64,000 nucleotides of DNA from Megalopta genalis (lineage: Eukaryota; Arthropoda; Insecta; Hymenoptera; Halictidae). Under the pieces are notes generated by a model. That model worked only from the letters and a program-made list of their open reading frames with translations, was not told where the DNA came from and made no database searches. The DNA lies in assembly GCF_051020955.1 (NCBI RefSeq), contig NC_135013.1, positions 43,281,087 to 43,345,086 on the forward strand. The letters are read 5' to 3'. The position numbers were made by a program, and so were the translations under genes. Shown piece after piece: positions 1 through 10,225 of the stretch. Numbering within the stretch: position 1 is the first letter of the stretch; every line of letters starts with the position of its first letter.

Positions 1-2700
1 TACCGAATAAAAAAAATTATACAAGACTTGGTCGATAGAATAGTTACTGACAAAAAGATACATGTGTATCAAAGAATTTGATTTTATAGAACAGAATTTT
101 TCTAAGATGTTGCTTTTATCATTTCTAAAGCAGACACAAATTTGTGACCATTTTTCGATTATTTATAGCAATTGAAAAGTTATAATTACACACAGATTCT
201 TACCGCGAACATTGTCATTATAAAATAAAAAATTGTCTAAATTCTACATTTTTACTTTAAAAAAATCACCTACTTCATATAATCGTGCAACGCAGCCTCT
301 GCTGAATGAGAACCTTCTTTTAGACAGGCGAGGTTTAAATAAGCAAAAAATGAAGCATTCCGTGACCACACTCAACTTCTACCCTATCCCGAAGAGTCTC
401 TCTTTTTACTATCTCCATACAGTTTCTGATACATTTTTACGGTTCAATTTCTTCACGCCGCTTTCTCGCCCCCTAACCGAGATAGACTTGGTTAGAATAA
501 TATCACCAAACAGCGTCAAACTGATGAAATTATAAAAACAAAAGTAATTTCCTCAGTTTCGTTCAGTGATGATTATTCTTTCGAAAAATATTCAACTGAA
601 ATTTTACGGCTGACGGAGATAAATAAAATTCGATTAAAAGCGTGCACGATTGCAGCAGACTGCCACGTTATATCTCAGCTTTTTATTTTTTTTTAATATT
701 CCGTTTTTTATTTTTATTTTCAATCATCATCACCGAATATCTGTTAATAAATAGTACATAAATAAACCAATATTTATTGTACCACACCATGCGTCATAGA
801 ATTCTGAAAAATAATTTTCTACAAATAAAAATACAAACGTTTAACATATTAATATATAACATATATAATATAAAGTTATGCTCTTATAAGATTAGTAGAT
901 TAGATTATAGCAGGGATCAACAGTTGAGAATTTCTTAAAATATTGTTTAAAAATTACAGAAATGTCATCAATGATTCAACAAATGATTTGTATTACTATA
1001 ATGTAACAGTTTCTTCTGAAAATATTATCTGAAATGAAATTATTTTCGATTTCTATTTACATACAACTCAATCATTCAGAAACCTATTGATAAGGTTGAA
1101 TCGCAAAATGTCAATAAAATGCATGCATACATTGAAACTAAAAAATTGAATGTTACTACTAAATGTAACAGCTGAGAGATTACGTAACAATGATTGTTTA
1201 GAACCTGGAATCATGAATAATTACTTAAATGCAATCGAATACAATAAATTGACACTCGAACTGCGAAGCTCGTGTCCATCTGAATCCACAGTAAAAACGT
1301 TGTTATTTGAATATCTAGTTTCTGAAAATTATAATTAAAATTTTTACATACTTCATCGAGGTCTATAGAAAAATTATCGCGTTTAGAAAAAATATCACAA
1401 AAAATATGTTAAAGAAATTGGTAAATAAAAGTGTAAATGATTCTAAGTATACTGTGTTATATTTTTATCAAGAGGGTTCGCCGTTCGAGTGTTAAATATT
1501 TGAACATGAGTTACGAATGCAATGGTCGAACCTGGCTTCGGAATTCTTTGGGAAACTAAAGCTTATTAGTTACTGGTTCCCGCTGAGATTCTTAGCATGG
1601 CAGCAGGATATTGAGACTGAGTTGTTTCGAAATTGAATCGATCTCCTAGCGATGAGTAGAAGAGGAAAGTTCAGTGGTTCGCAATTGACTAAGGTATCCA
1701 TGATAGGTGATTGAAACGGGCGTGGGCGATCTCATCACAAATCGAGGCAGACTAATAACTAGGTTTCGCGAAACCCTATTGTGCACAACTGCGCAAATGC
1801 CTCTTATTAACAGCAAAGTTCATGGAAATGATTGAAATCCGAAGTTGCTGCAATTTTTAAATGAAACTTTCAACTATGCGAATATTGCCTATATTTTCAA
1901 TAGATTATTCTTCAGTTAAGTCAAAGATGAATAGTCGGCTCTGGGAAGTTCTCATTCGTGCGAGGAAAACTAAGGATAAAGAACAGACCAGTTGGGACAC
2001 ATCTATTTATTTAATTGCAATTGTCATCTGTAGAAAGACTTCACATATCCATCATTAACAATTCCTTAAAGAAAAGTCATCCGTTTCGTTACAAATTTAA
2101 AGAACTAGTTGACTTTAATTCAGCGAAGCTATCATTTCCAAAAAGACATCTGAAATAACCAATTACGTACACAACGTTGTTCAGTTTTTTAGCATTTTTA
2201 AAAACAACTGATTAAACACGTTTGTGTTCATTTTTACTATTGTATTTTGATGTACAAATTAATTCGTGGCCCTTTTTTTATGAATTTGTTGTTTACTGAC
2301 AAAATTGATTGATCAAAATACATTAAACTCTGCAAACTTTTTAATTTAACACTATATTCACTATATTCTTGAAGAAATACCTGATCGAATGCACTAAACA
2401 AAAACTCAGTCAAAAGTAACAGTACTTCATACAATGTTGCGGGGAAAAGGAAAAATATTACCTTTAAGCTTAAGGAAAATTTATTGTCTGCCGTAATTAC
2501 GTATTAACTGGTAACAGCGTCAAATTACTCCAGATTATAACTATAGTTACAAAACAAGTATAATTCTATTATAAAACGATTCATAATGTTTGAGATAAGG
2601 GTAATGCCTCATTCAATATGTGTCCCATTCATGATAGTTCTCCCCTACCAGGCTGGTTAGAGCACATACTGATAGGTTCAAAATCATTAGATTTCGTATG
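1..2700. other. AT-rich intergenic sequence, nothing recognised
   Basis: I read both strands and found no coding exon, RNA gene or clear transposon end. A less AT-rich patch at about 1470-1830 has short open frames broken by stops. One piece at 1861-2058 starts with ATG and runs 65 codons, but it matches no family I know and has no splice-site support. The patch may be an old repeat or a decayed gene piece. Confidence 0.5.
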
Positions 2701-2710
2701 AGCCACGAGA

Positions 2711-3010
2711 TATACAGGGTGTCCCAGGTTTTAATGTTCAAACTTTGTCAGTGTATTCTATGGCACGAAGTGAGAAAAAATGTTATGTAAACATAGGTCA
2801 TATAGAGCTTCATTAAGAAGTTATAACAAAAATTCAGAATAGGAATAGTAATCAACTTGCTGTTACTGCGAGCATTGGCTTGAATAGATCAGCACATGCC
2901 GTGTGTTTATGTATGCTGTGTTTATTAATACATTTCAAAATGTCTACCGTTGTTGACAAATACATGATTGACATCGATCGAAGATCGAATTTATGACCGT
3001 GCGAATTTCG
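2711..3010. repeat. Single transposon end with TACAGGGTGTCCCA motif
   Basis: A terminus reading TATACAGGGTGTCCCAGG begins at 2711. It resembles the terminal motif of the foldback element at 4506-6443 but continues into different sequence. No matching inverted end was found to the right, so this is probably a truncated or one-ended copy. The right boundary is a guess. A short run of the pentamer-like unit TTCTCTA lies at about 3012-3040. Confidence 0.4.
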
Positions 3011-3542
3011 TTTCTATTCTCTATTCTCTATTCTCTTTCATTATCAATTGTACGACTATAGACATGCTAATTGAAACATCGGCCAACCGGTCACGAAAAT
3101 AATCGATAGATAAACGAAAATATTTTGTTTATATATATATATACATATACTCTCTCAGAGACTAGAATATATCAAGATCCTCACAATAATCTAAATACTG
3201 TAAATGGCATGCACTTGTTGTTGATCGCATTTGTTCATGGTTAAATGGGAACTAGAAATGACGAATAATAAATAACGAAGAAGGATTCACCAAATAAATA
3301 ATGAGTAACTGACATAATGCATAACTCGAACAGTTCGTCAATTTTATTCAAATACAACAATATTAAAGCTCAAGAGCATTTTTTCAACAGAAATACGAAC
3401 GCAATGCAGTGGCGTCGTATTCAATATGTTTCGTGTACATCAACATCGTCCAGTTAGATAATGAGTTCTTCATTTTGACGATTGACACTTTCCAAGCTGA
3501 ATGCCGATGACAACAAATTCGAATTTGAAGTATTGTGAAGTA

Positions 3543-3917
3543 TTAGAATTGATTCGCGAAATTGTCCCGCATTTTCGGTTTGCGAACGATAATTGACACA
3601 AGGCGTTTGAGTCGGGATTTCGGGAAGAAAGCGAGAATAACAGTGATGACAAGTATGCAGTGCTGCGGCTTCTTCGTGGTATACGTATCTATACGTGTAC
3701 ATGCAGTTGACCGAACTGTAGACCCTAGACTTCTGGAGGCTACGCATAAAGGCGGGCCAATGTAAACCGCAATTTTCATTTGTTGCTCGAAGCTTGCGGC
3801 CAGCTGGTTGTCGGTTCCGAAGCTTTGTTCTGTGTTTTCGTTGGCACGGAACGGTACTATGTTTTCGAGCGTACCACGCAATCCTGAAAGGTCAGCGTCA
3901 GCAGCCATATACGCCAT
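3543..3917 (-). CDS. Candidate first exon or small gene in a CpG-rich block
   Basis: The minus strand carries a 124-codon open frame starting MAYMAADADLSGLRGTLENI and ending at a stop near 3543. An in-frame TAG lies two codons upstream of the ATG, so this start is the earliest possible. The first 50 or so codons have protein-like composition: mixed residues, several acidic and amide positions, no repeats. The last third is basic and hydrophobic and less convincing, so a real exon may end earlier at an unidentified donor. The block 3540-4100 is much richer in CpG than its surroundings, as a promoter plus first exon might be. Overlapping + strand frames are also open, which GC-rich DNA allows by chance. 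No family was recognised. Treat it as a hypothesis. Confidence 0.3.
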   Translation of the reverse strand: MAYMAADADLSGLRGTLENIVPFRANENTEQSFGTDNQLAASFEQQMKIAVYIGPPLCVASRSLGSTVRSTACTRIDTYTTKKPQHCILVITVILAFFPKSRLKRLVSIIVRKPKMRDNFANQF

Positions 3918-4221
3918 TCGCTATTAACGATTCGTATCGTGTTCACGCGCAAATTTCCATCGATATACGCTCGTAGATCGCGCCGTTGCTACCGCACACG
4001 CTGATAACCCGGTTTTTCGGGAATGAACTGTGTTCCCCGCCGTGTTGCTGCTATCGCTGCCTAATCAGAATGTCACGAGAAAGTATGGTTGAGCACACAT
4101 CGATCACCTGCCACCTTTTGGTCAGTTGGTCGTTTGTTTACTGAAGCGAAATGCTAGTGTACAGTGGCTTCAAGAAGTATTGATACACTGAATTTGCAAT
4201 TTTTGACAAATTGTCAACATT

Positions 4222-4470
4222 TAGGCTATTCCACGATACACCTGGATTCATTTTAATACTTTCATTTACACGCCAATAACTTTGAATGTTTCATAAAATT
4301 AAAGAATTTTGTTCAATCTAACTAAATTTATATGGCAGCAATTACTAACATTGTTACGTTTTGTGAATCCCAATAAAATTACGAAGATGTAATAAATTAG
4401 CGTAAACATTAATTTTCAAGTTTGAGAAAATAACTCTGTCATCCACATATGGGTGTCTACTTTTGCTATG
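4222..4470. repeat. Dispersed repeat, copy 1 (also at about 51.95 kb)
   Basis: The phrases TTTCATAAAATTAAA, AATTACGAAG and TTAGCGTAAACATTAATTTTC recur in the same order, with divergence, at 51957-52180. A shorter piece recurs at about 9500-9560. It is non-coding and of unknown class. In the 51.9 kb case it lies inside a foldback element. Confidence 0.5.
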
Positions 4471-4505
4471 CGTGGTTCATTTTCTTGTAACGTGTTACAA
4501 ATATA

Positions 4506-6443
4506 TACAGGGTGTCCCACAATTATTTTAACAGCCGAAAATGAGGGGTAGCTGAGGTCATTTGAAGTAACTTTTTCCTTTGCGAAAATGCAATCCGCGG
4601 CTTTGTTTACGAGTTATTAACGAAAAACACTGGCCAATGAGAGGTGACGGTGCGAGAGAGAGGGTCCGCGAGAGAGTCCGCAGCACGAGGCTTTGACAGA
4701 AGGTCGGGACGGACTCGAGCCGCGTTCGAAGTATTGAACAAGTCACGAAGCGAGAACTTTCCGGATTTTTTTAACTACATAACAGTGATATTTTTAAGAA
4801 AAACGCTGCTCACCTTTACTTTAGAACGTCTGAAGAATATTCACTAATTTTTCAGACTCGAAATAATATGTAGTTTAACCGTGACAGTCGTTTTAATTTT
4901 CTGGTGTGCATGACACCTTATGTGTACCATATGAAATTTTTATGCAAGGTGTACAGTGAAGATTAACAAAGTTCGTAAATGATATTTTACGTTAATGGTA
5001 TTTTATTTAAATAATTCCGTGTCCGAACATAGTTCAACGAATGATTCGCAAAGCTAATTTAATAAATAATAATCGTGTTAAAGGACGTAAGGGATATGTT
5101 TGTTAGAGAAATATGAAGAATATTATCAATAAGAAACTCACCCATTTAGTTGTAAAATCCACTTCATGTATCCGACGGCGACGAACAGAAGGATGTCTCC
5201 GGGCAGGCAATTTCAACGTTTACTTTCACTGCATTATTACTAAACACTGATCACTTATCAATAATATTTATGGACCAACTTTCCTGGGTTAATATGTATA
5301 GTTCTGAAAAGAGCCGATTTTTTTATGCGACGCGTTCGAAGTTCTCACTGTTAACGACACGTATGTACCGCGTTGTCGAGATGAACTGCAGAAGACTGGC
5401 ACGATGGCCGACTGTGTTTCGTTCTCCTACGAGCGAATTTCAACTGTTTTCCATCGAACGCGAGCATTGTCAGCTATCGTGCTAGTATTCCGCAGTTTAT
5501 CCCGTCAACGCGGTATGTGTTCTTAACGATATGAACTTCGAACGCGTCGCATAAAACAATCGGCTCTTTTCAGAGCCATACATATTAACCCAGGAAAGTT
5601 GGTCCATAAATATTATTGATAAGTGATCAGTGTTTAGTGATAATGCAGTGAAAGTAAACGTTGAAATTGCCTGCCTGGAGATATCCTTCTGTTCGTCGTC
5701 GTCGGATACAGATCAGCTGTGGAGTTCATCATACATTGTACGAGGTCAATGCACTATCCTCCTGCACACATTTCCGTGCATGAAGTGGATTTTACAACTA
5801 AATGGGTGAGTTTCTTGTTGATAATATTCTTCATATTTCTCTAACAAACATATCCCTTACGTCCTTTAACACGAATATTATTTATTAAATTAGCTTTGCG
5901 AATCATTCGTTGAACTATGTTCGGACACGGAATTATTTAAATAAAATACCATTAACGTAAAATATCATTTACGTACTTTGTTAATCTTCACTGTACACCT
6001 TGCTAAAAATTTCACATGTTACACACGAGGTGTCATGCACACTAGAAAATTAAAACGGCCGTCACGGTTAAATTATTTATTATTTCGGGTCCGAAAAATG
6101 AGTAAATATTCTTCAGACGTTCTAAAGTAAAGGTGAACAGCGTTTTTCTTAAAAATATCACTGTTACGTAGTAAAAAAAAATCCCGAAAGTTCTCGCTTC
6201 GTGATTTGTTCAATACTTCGAACGTGGCTCGAGTCCGTCCCGACAATCTGTCAAAGCCTCGTGCTGCGGACTCTCTCACGGACTCTCTCTCTCTCGCACC
6301 GTCACCTCTCATTGGCCAGTGTTTTTCGTTAATAACTCGCAAACGAAGCCGCGGATTGCATTTTCGCAAAGGAAAAAGTTACTTCAAATGACCTCAGCTA
6401 CCCCTCATTTTCGGCTGTTAAAATAATTGTGGGACACTCTGTA
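4506..6443. mobile_element. Giant foldback transposon, near-complete 1.9 kb palindrome
   Basis: The left end TACAGGGTGTCCCACAATTA is mirrored at 6424-6443, and the two arms can be followed as reverse complements almost to the centre near 5438. Paired landmarks include ATGGACC at 5270 with GGTCCAT at 5601, and the GGCCAATGAGAGGTGACGG segment at about 4632 with its mirror at about 6300. The right arm carries about 70 bp (around 5710-5779) that the left arm lacks. The arms differ only by scattered substitutions, so the element is fairly young or its arms have been corrected against each other. The open frames inside match no transposase, so it is probably non-autonomous. The terminal TA may be the target duplication. 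Confidence 0.85.
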
Positions 6444-7740
6444 TACATATATTAATAGACTGTTATTAAATATTATCTCCTCTTCGTCGCGAAATGCACT
6501 TTCTGGGCTTTCCTCTGCAACATTTTCTTCCTACGCTTCACCTTTGTCGAGAAATTTATTCTTTTTGCTTTGACACTTTCTCTTCAGAAATTTTTAAAAA
6601 TTCCGTAACGTATATCGACTTTGTGATAAACGATGAAAAGCTTGCCCTTTGAAGTTCCCTCCTGTTAGCAAGAACGCCGAGTTACACAGCGTTTATGTTA
6701 CATTACGCAGGAGTTACCTCAATGTAGAGTTCTCTTTTATTTTGATTACAATATAACAATATTTATGCATAAGTCAAGCAGAGTATATCAGTATATCATT
6801 TATAATATACAGTTATTATAAACTTTTGTCTAACGTAATGTTTCACTCATTGATTTATTTCGTAAGTGTACGAAATAAATAATTAAAAATTAAGTATTTA
6901 GATTGCAGTAACACAATATTCCTAAGTAATTAGTACTTGCTATGCTTAGTAGCATTTCATAAAACAATGTAAATCAATATAACAAATAATACGAATAATA
7001 ACTTTATCATTACATTGAGAAGGATAGAATTTAGCAAGAATAATGTATTATATTACATAGAAGAGAAGATTAAAGTAATACCAAACTATAACAATACTTG
7101 CAACTTTATTGTGTTTGACGCATTTGTATAAGAAACGCAATCTAATTACCAATTGTTCTCGATACAGAGTCGTAATTTTGTAACTGAATAATGTGATCAC
7201 TGTGTAATAACCAGTTTCATCGCAATAAAGCAATACGCAGAATGTTTTATTGTGATCAATTAAATTGTCGAAAGTTGACAGGAATGAAAACGAGTCCTAA
7301 ACACGCGGCATAGAATTTTATCCAATGTGATTTATGATAACACGAAATAAATAAATTATGAAACGAATCTTATCTAAAGTAGCCATTCCTGTGATTATAC
7401 TGACATTAATATGCTGACAAGATGATTAAGTACTAGGAATTCCTAAAATTAAAGTGATAAAAACAAAAAGCTCTTTGTAACTATTTTATGATACTATTTT
7501 CTCTGCTGTAATATTAGGGTAATATATTTCGAAGGTAACTAATTCACGTGAGATTAAAAAATCATTTACATAATTTATACGTGCATGATATTATTGTAAT
7601 CAAGGAATTTAAAAACATTTTAAACAGATTTTTAAGAAAGTTTTAATTCTATTTTTATTTTTTTTTCAAATAAGATAAATAATATTGAAATGAAATAAAA
7701 TAAATAATATTATAAATAAATATTATTACAGAAAAATATT
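6444..7740. other. AT-rich intergenic sequence, nothing recognised
   Basis: Apart from a mildly GC-richer strip at 6475-6730, the segment is low-complexity AT-rich DNA. I see no exon, RNA gene or paired repeat. Confidence 0.5.
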
Positions 7741-7749
7741 TCTAGAAAT

Positions 7750-7832
7750 AACATTTTCAATGACTTTGAAATATGTTATCAAGGAACAATTTTTTCCTAT
7801 ACATGTTACCCCGCTTGGCACCTTCAGTTTCC

Positions 7833-7910
<78 letters not shown>

Positions 7911-8375
7911 CGAAAATATGTTTCACACAAAATATACAGGATGGGTGAAAAATCGTGGTACGATCGGCGGAGGATGTGCAAAAATAATTGGAAAGATAAG
8001 GATAACATTTTATCATTTAAAGCATCGTTTTCGAAAAGAATAGGTTGAAAAAATAGTACTATTGAATAGGAATCGAGTTGCGTGTCTGGCTATCATGTAC
8101 CAATTCTACTTCTAGTCACCTTACAAGCCACGCGAATTGGATGCATCTTTCAACTCAGTTTTCTCAAAAACATCAATGAAGAAATGTTACTCTTCTTTTT
8201 CGATTTATTTCTCCATGTAGAATCATCCCTTGGCCGGTTGAGCTACGATTTTTCATCTACACTCTATATTTCCTGTTCACAACGCGAATGTTATTCGTCT
8301 ATGGTGTCCTGGAAAATATTGTTTAGAATGATTACCTTGACAACATATCTCCAGGTCATTGAAATCGATTTTGAG
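7750..8375. mobile_element. Foldback element split by a (TA)n tract
   Basis: The left arm (CAATGACTTTGAAATATGTT, about 7757) mirrors the right arm (about 8337-8370, reading in reverse as TCAATGACCTGGAGATATGTT). An inner pair, GGGTGAAAAATCGTGGTACG at about 7943 and its mirror near 8240-8262, continues the symmetry. A pure TA microsatellite has expanded between the outer and inner parts of the left arm. A related right-hand half is seen at about 62435-62585. No transposase is encoded. Confidence 0.6.
7835..7907. repeat. (TA)n microsatellite
   Basis: An uninterrupted TA dinucleotide run of about 73 bases. It produces tyrosine/isoleucine-repeat open frames on both strands, which are artefacts. 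Confidence 0.95.
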
Positions 8376-8379
8376 GCTC

Positions 8380-9835
8380 CCATTCCGAATATTTATCATA
8401 TATAAAATAATATTATAAATATATATCATTAAAAATATGAATAAATGTACACGTTGTGATAAGTGTTACATAAATATTCACATACTTTCTCCTAATTTTA
8501 GAATTTATCGCTTAGTTATATCTCATTTATGAATCATTCAAAAAATACGTTTCAATAAATTAGATATTAATCGGTATTTATCTATCTCCAACATTTTGTA
8601 ACGTACATTTTCTTATAAATCTTTAAAGTGATGTTTATACAGTAGATATACTACATTTATCACGTCGTCGAAACCATTGAAGTTTTCCTTACGTAAACGG
8701 TTTCGGAGTAATCGAAAACTGCGAGGATCTGTGGCTGTCAGAGCTGGGAAATATGGTGCATGAGGAATAAATTCCTATTGCAGTTCCATATTTCTACCGC
8801 AATCGTTACGTTTCGTTTCGGGTCGTTGCGGTGATACCATACAACGTACTCTTTCGATTTACAAGGCCTTTCAATTTGCAGTTATTCCCACGCCCTGTCA
8901 AATCGTTGGCACTATAAATCAAACTTGATAGTTTACACGTCGAATTGAATGAATCATCGATAAACCGTCCACACGAAAAAAGTGGCGAATAGAATTTTAA
9001 AGCATCACAATTTAATACTTTGAATCTTAATAATTAATACTAGAAATATGCCATCTTAATGCTTTGAAAGTCGCGTATTTTGTTATCACGTTGACCGCCC
9101 ACTTAGCGACTAGAAAAGCTCGCTAATTTACTTGATAAAAGGAAGACCGTGAAGTTAACACCTTTATTTACGGATAGTTTTCTAGTATTCTGTTTATCAT
9201 CAAAGATCAGTAATTAAGAGATTGTGTTAAAAAAGTGTTTAAAAAATATATTAATCTCACCTAGAATCTAACAAATTATTTAGATTAAAGTAATAATTAT
9301 TTAGAGTTATTTTGAAGTTATTTTGAAATTATTATTTGAACTAAATATTTTCGATGTTCTCTTACACACAGTTCAGTCATTAAAAATCTATTAATAAACT
9401 TAAATATCTAGTAATAGATAAATAAAGCGCTAAGATATATGGTATTAATTACTCTTTCAATTCTTTTACACGTCATAAATCACAAGCAAATATATACGAT
9501 CAATTAACGTAAACATTAACTTCGAAGTTTGAATAAATCATCCTGTCACCTAATTAAGCCTGACATGTATTAAATTCAATGTGTTAAATTTATTATCTAC
9601 CGTTGACATATTTTGAAGATGCTATTACATAAATAAATGCTATCTCTGAATATAAACTAACTTATTTTTTAGAAATTGATACAGCAGTAATTTCTATTTC
9701 ATATAGTGGAACTAGTCTTATTTTAAAATTTGTAAGTATGTGAAGCACAGTTTCTTTTCTTTCTTTAAATATTCTAATAAGATCAAATTCATGGATCAAA
9801 CATTTTCAGTCCGTTTTAATATTTTCCGTGGGAGA
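8380..9835. other. Intergenic sequence with a GC-richer island at 8670-8945
   Basis: Mostly AT-rich and featureless. The strip 8670-8945 has higher GC and several CpG sites. Its minus-strand frames are broken but locally protein-like (for example TPKPFT then GKLQWFRRRD), so a decayed transposase or gene piece is possible. I could not place it in a family. A short copy of the 4.2 kb dispersed repeat lies at about 9500-9560. Confidence 0.4.
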
Positions 9836-9839
9836 AAAT

Positions 9840-9945
9840 AAGTCGACCCGATCGGATAATATGTAGATCGGGGACCGAGATTCGAACCCGGATCTTTCGT
9901 TTGCCGGGCGACTGCTTTAACCAATTAAACTATCCCGGCCAACTG
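9840..9945 (-). mobile_element. tRNA-derived SINE (pol III box A and box B)
   Basis: On the minus strand the head begins GGCCGGGATAGTTTAATTGG at about 9940. It contains an A-box (TAGTTTAATTGG) and a B-box (GGTTCGAATC, at about 9879-9890), correctly ordered and spaced for an internal RNA polymerase III promoter. The T-arm pairs well (CCGGG with CTCGG around TTCGAAT). The anticodon arm pairs poorly and position 33 is not T, and the acceptor stem has mismatches, so a functional tRNA is unlikely. A non-tRNA body of at least 30 bases continues to about 9840. This is the layout of a tRNA-derived SINE; a tRNA pseudogene is the alternative. The 3' boundary is uncertain. Confidence 0.75.
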
Positions 9946-10183
9946 ACGACACAGTCTCTCCCAGTCCTTATAAAAACAAACAAATAACATATGTCAGAAA
10001 TATTCCGGACTCTTACATTTCACTGCTTTAAATTGCACTTACTCATCAATGCGTAAAATCCGCATTATAATTATCATGTCATATTTCATCTGAAACGTAG
10101 GATAGTCAGACAATTTTAATTTAGCATAGCATGGAGAACAACGAAACCACGTTCGCGAGATCCCAACCAATACCTATACATAT

Positions 10184-10225
10184 TATAAATAGAACTCGAG
10201 CGCATGTGGCACCGGTAGTCAAAGT
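10184..10225 (+). promoter_or_regulatory. TATA-box-like promoter candidate
   Basis: A perfect TATAAATA at 10184-10191 is followed about 30 bases later by a GC-richer segment (GGCACCGGTAGTCAAAGTG) that could hold a start site. No convincing exon follows, so this may be chance or the promoter of a non-coding transcript. Confidence 0.25.

Noticed and set aside
1460..1840. Possible rRNA or retroelement fragment
   Set aside because: I compared it in mind with large-subunit rRNA, R2-type and snRNA sequences and found no convincing match.
5270..5485. 71-codon frame inside the large palindrome
   Set aside because: Mirrored arms produce paired open frames by symmetry; no family resemblance and no start or splice support.
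7726..8048. Tyrosine/isoleucine-repeat open frames on both strands
   Set aside because: They are translations of the (TA)n microsatellite.
9866..9940. A functional tRNA gene on the minus strand
   Set aside because: The anticodon stem has only about three of five pairs, T33 is missing and the acceptor stem is mismatched. A SINE or pseudogene fits better.
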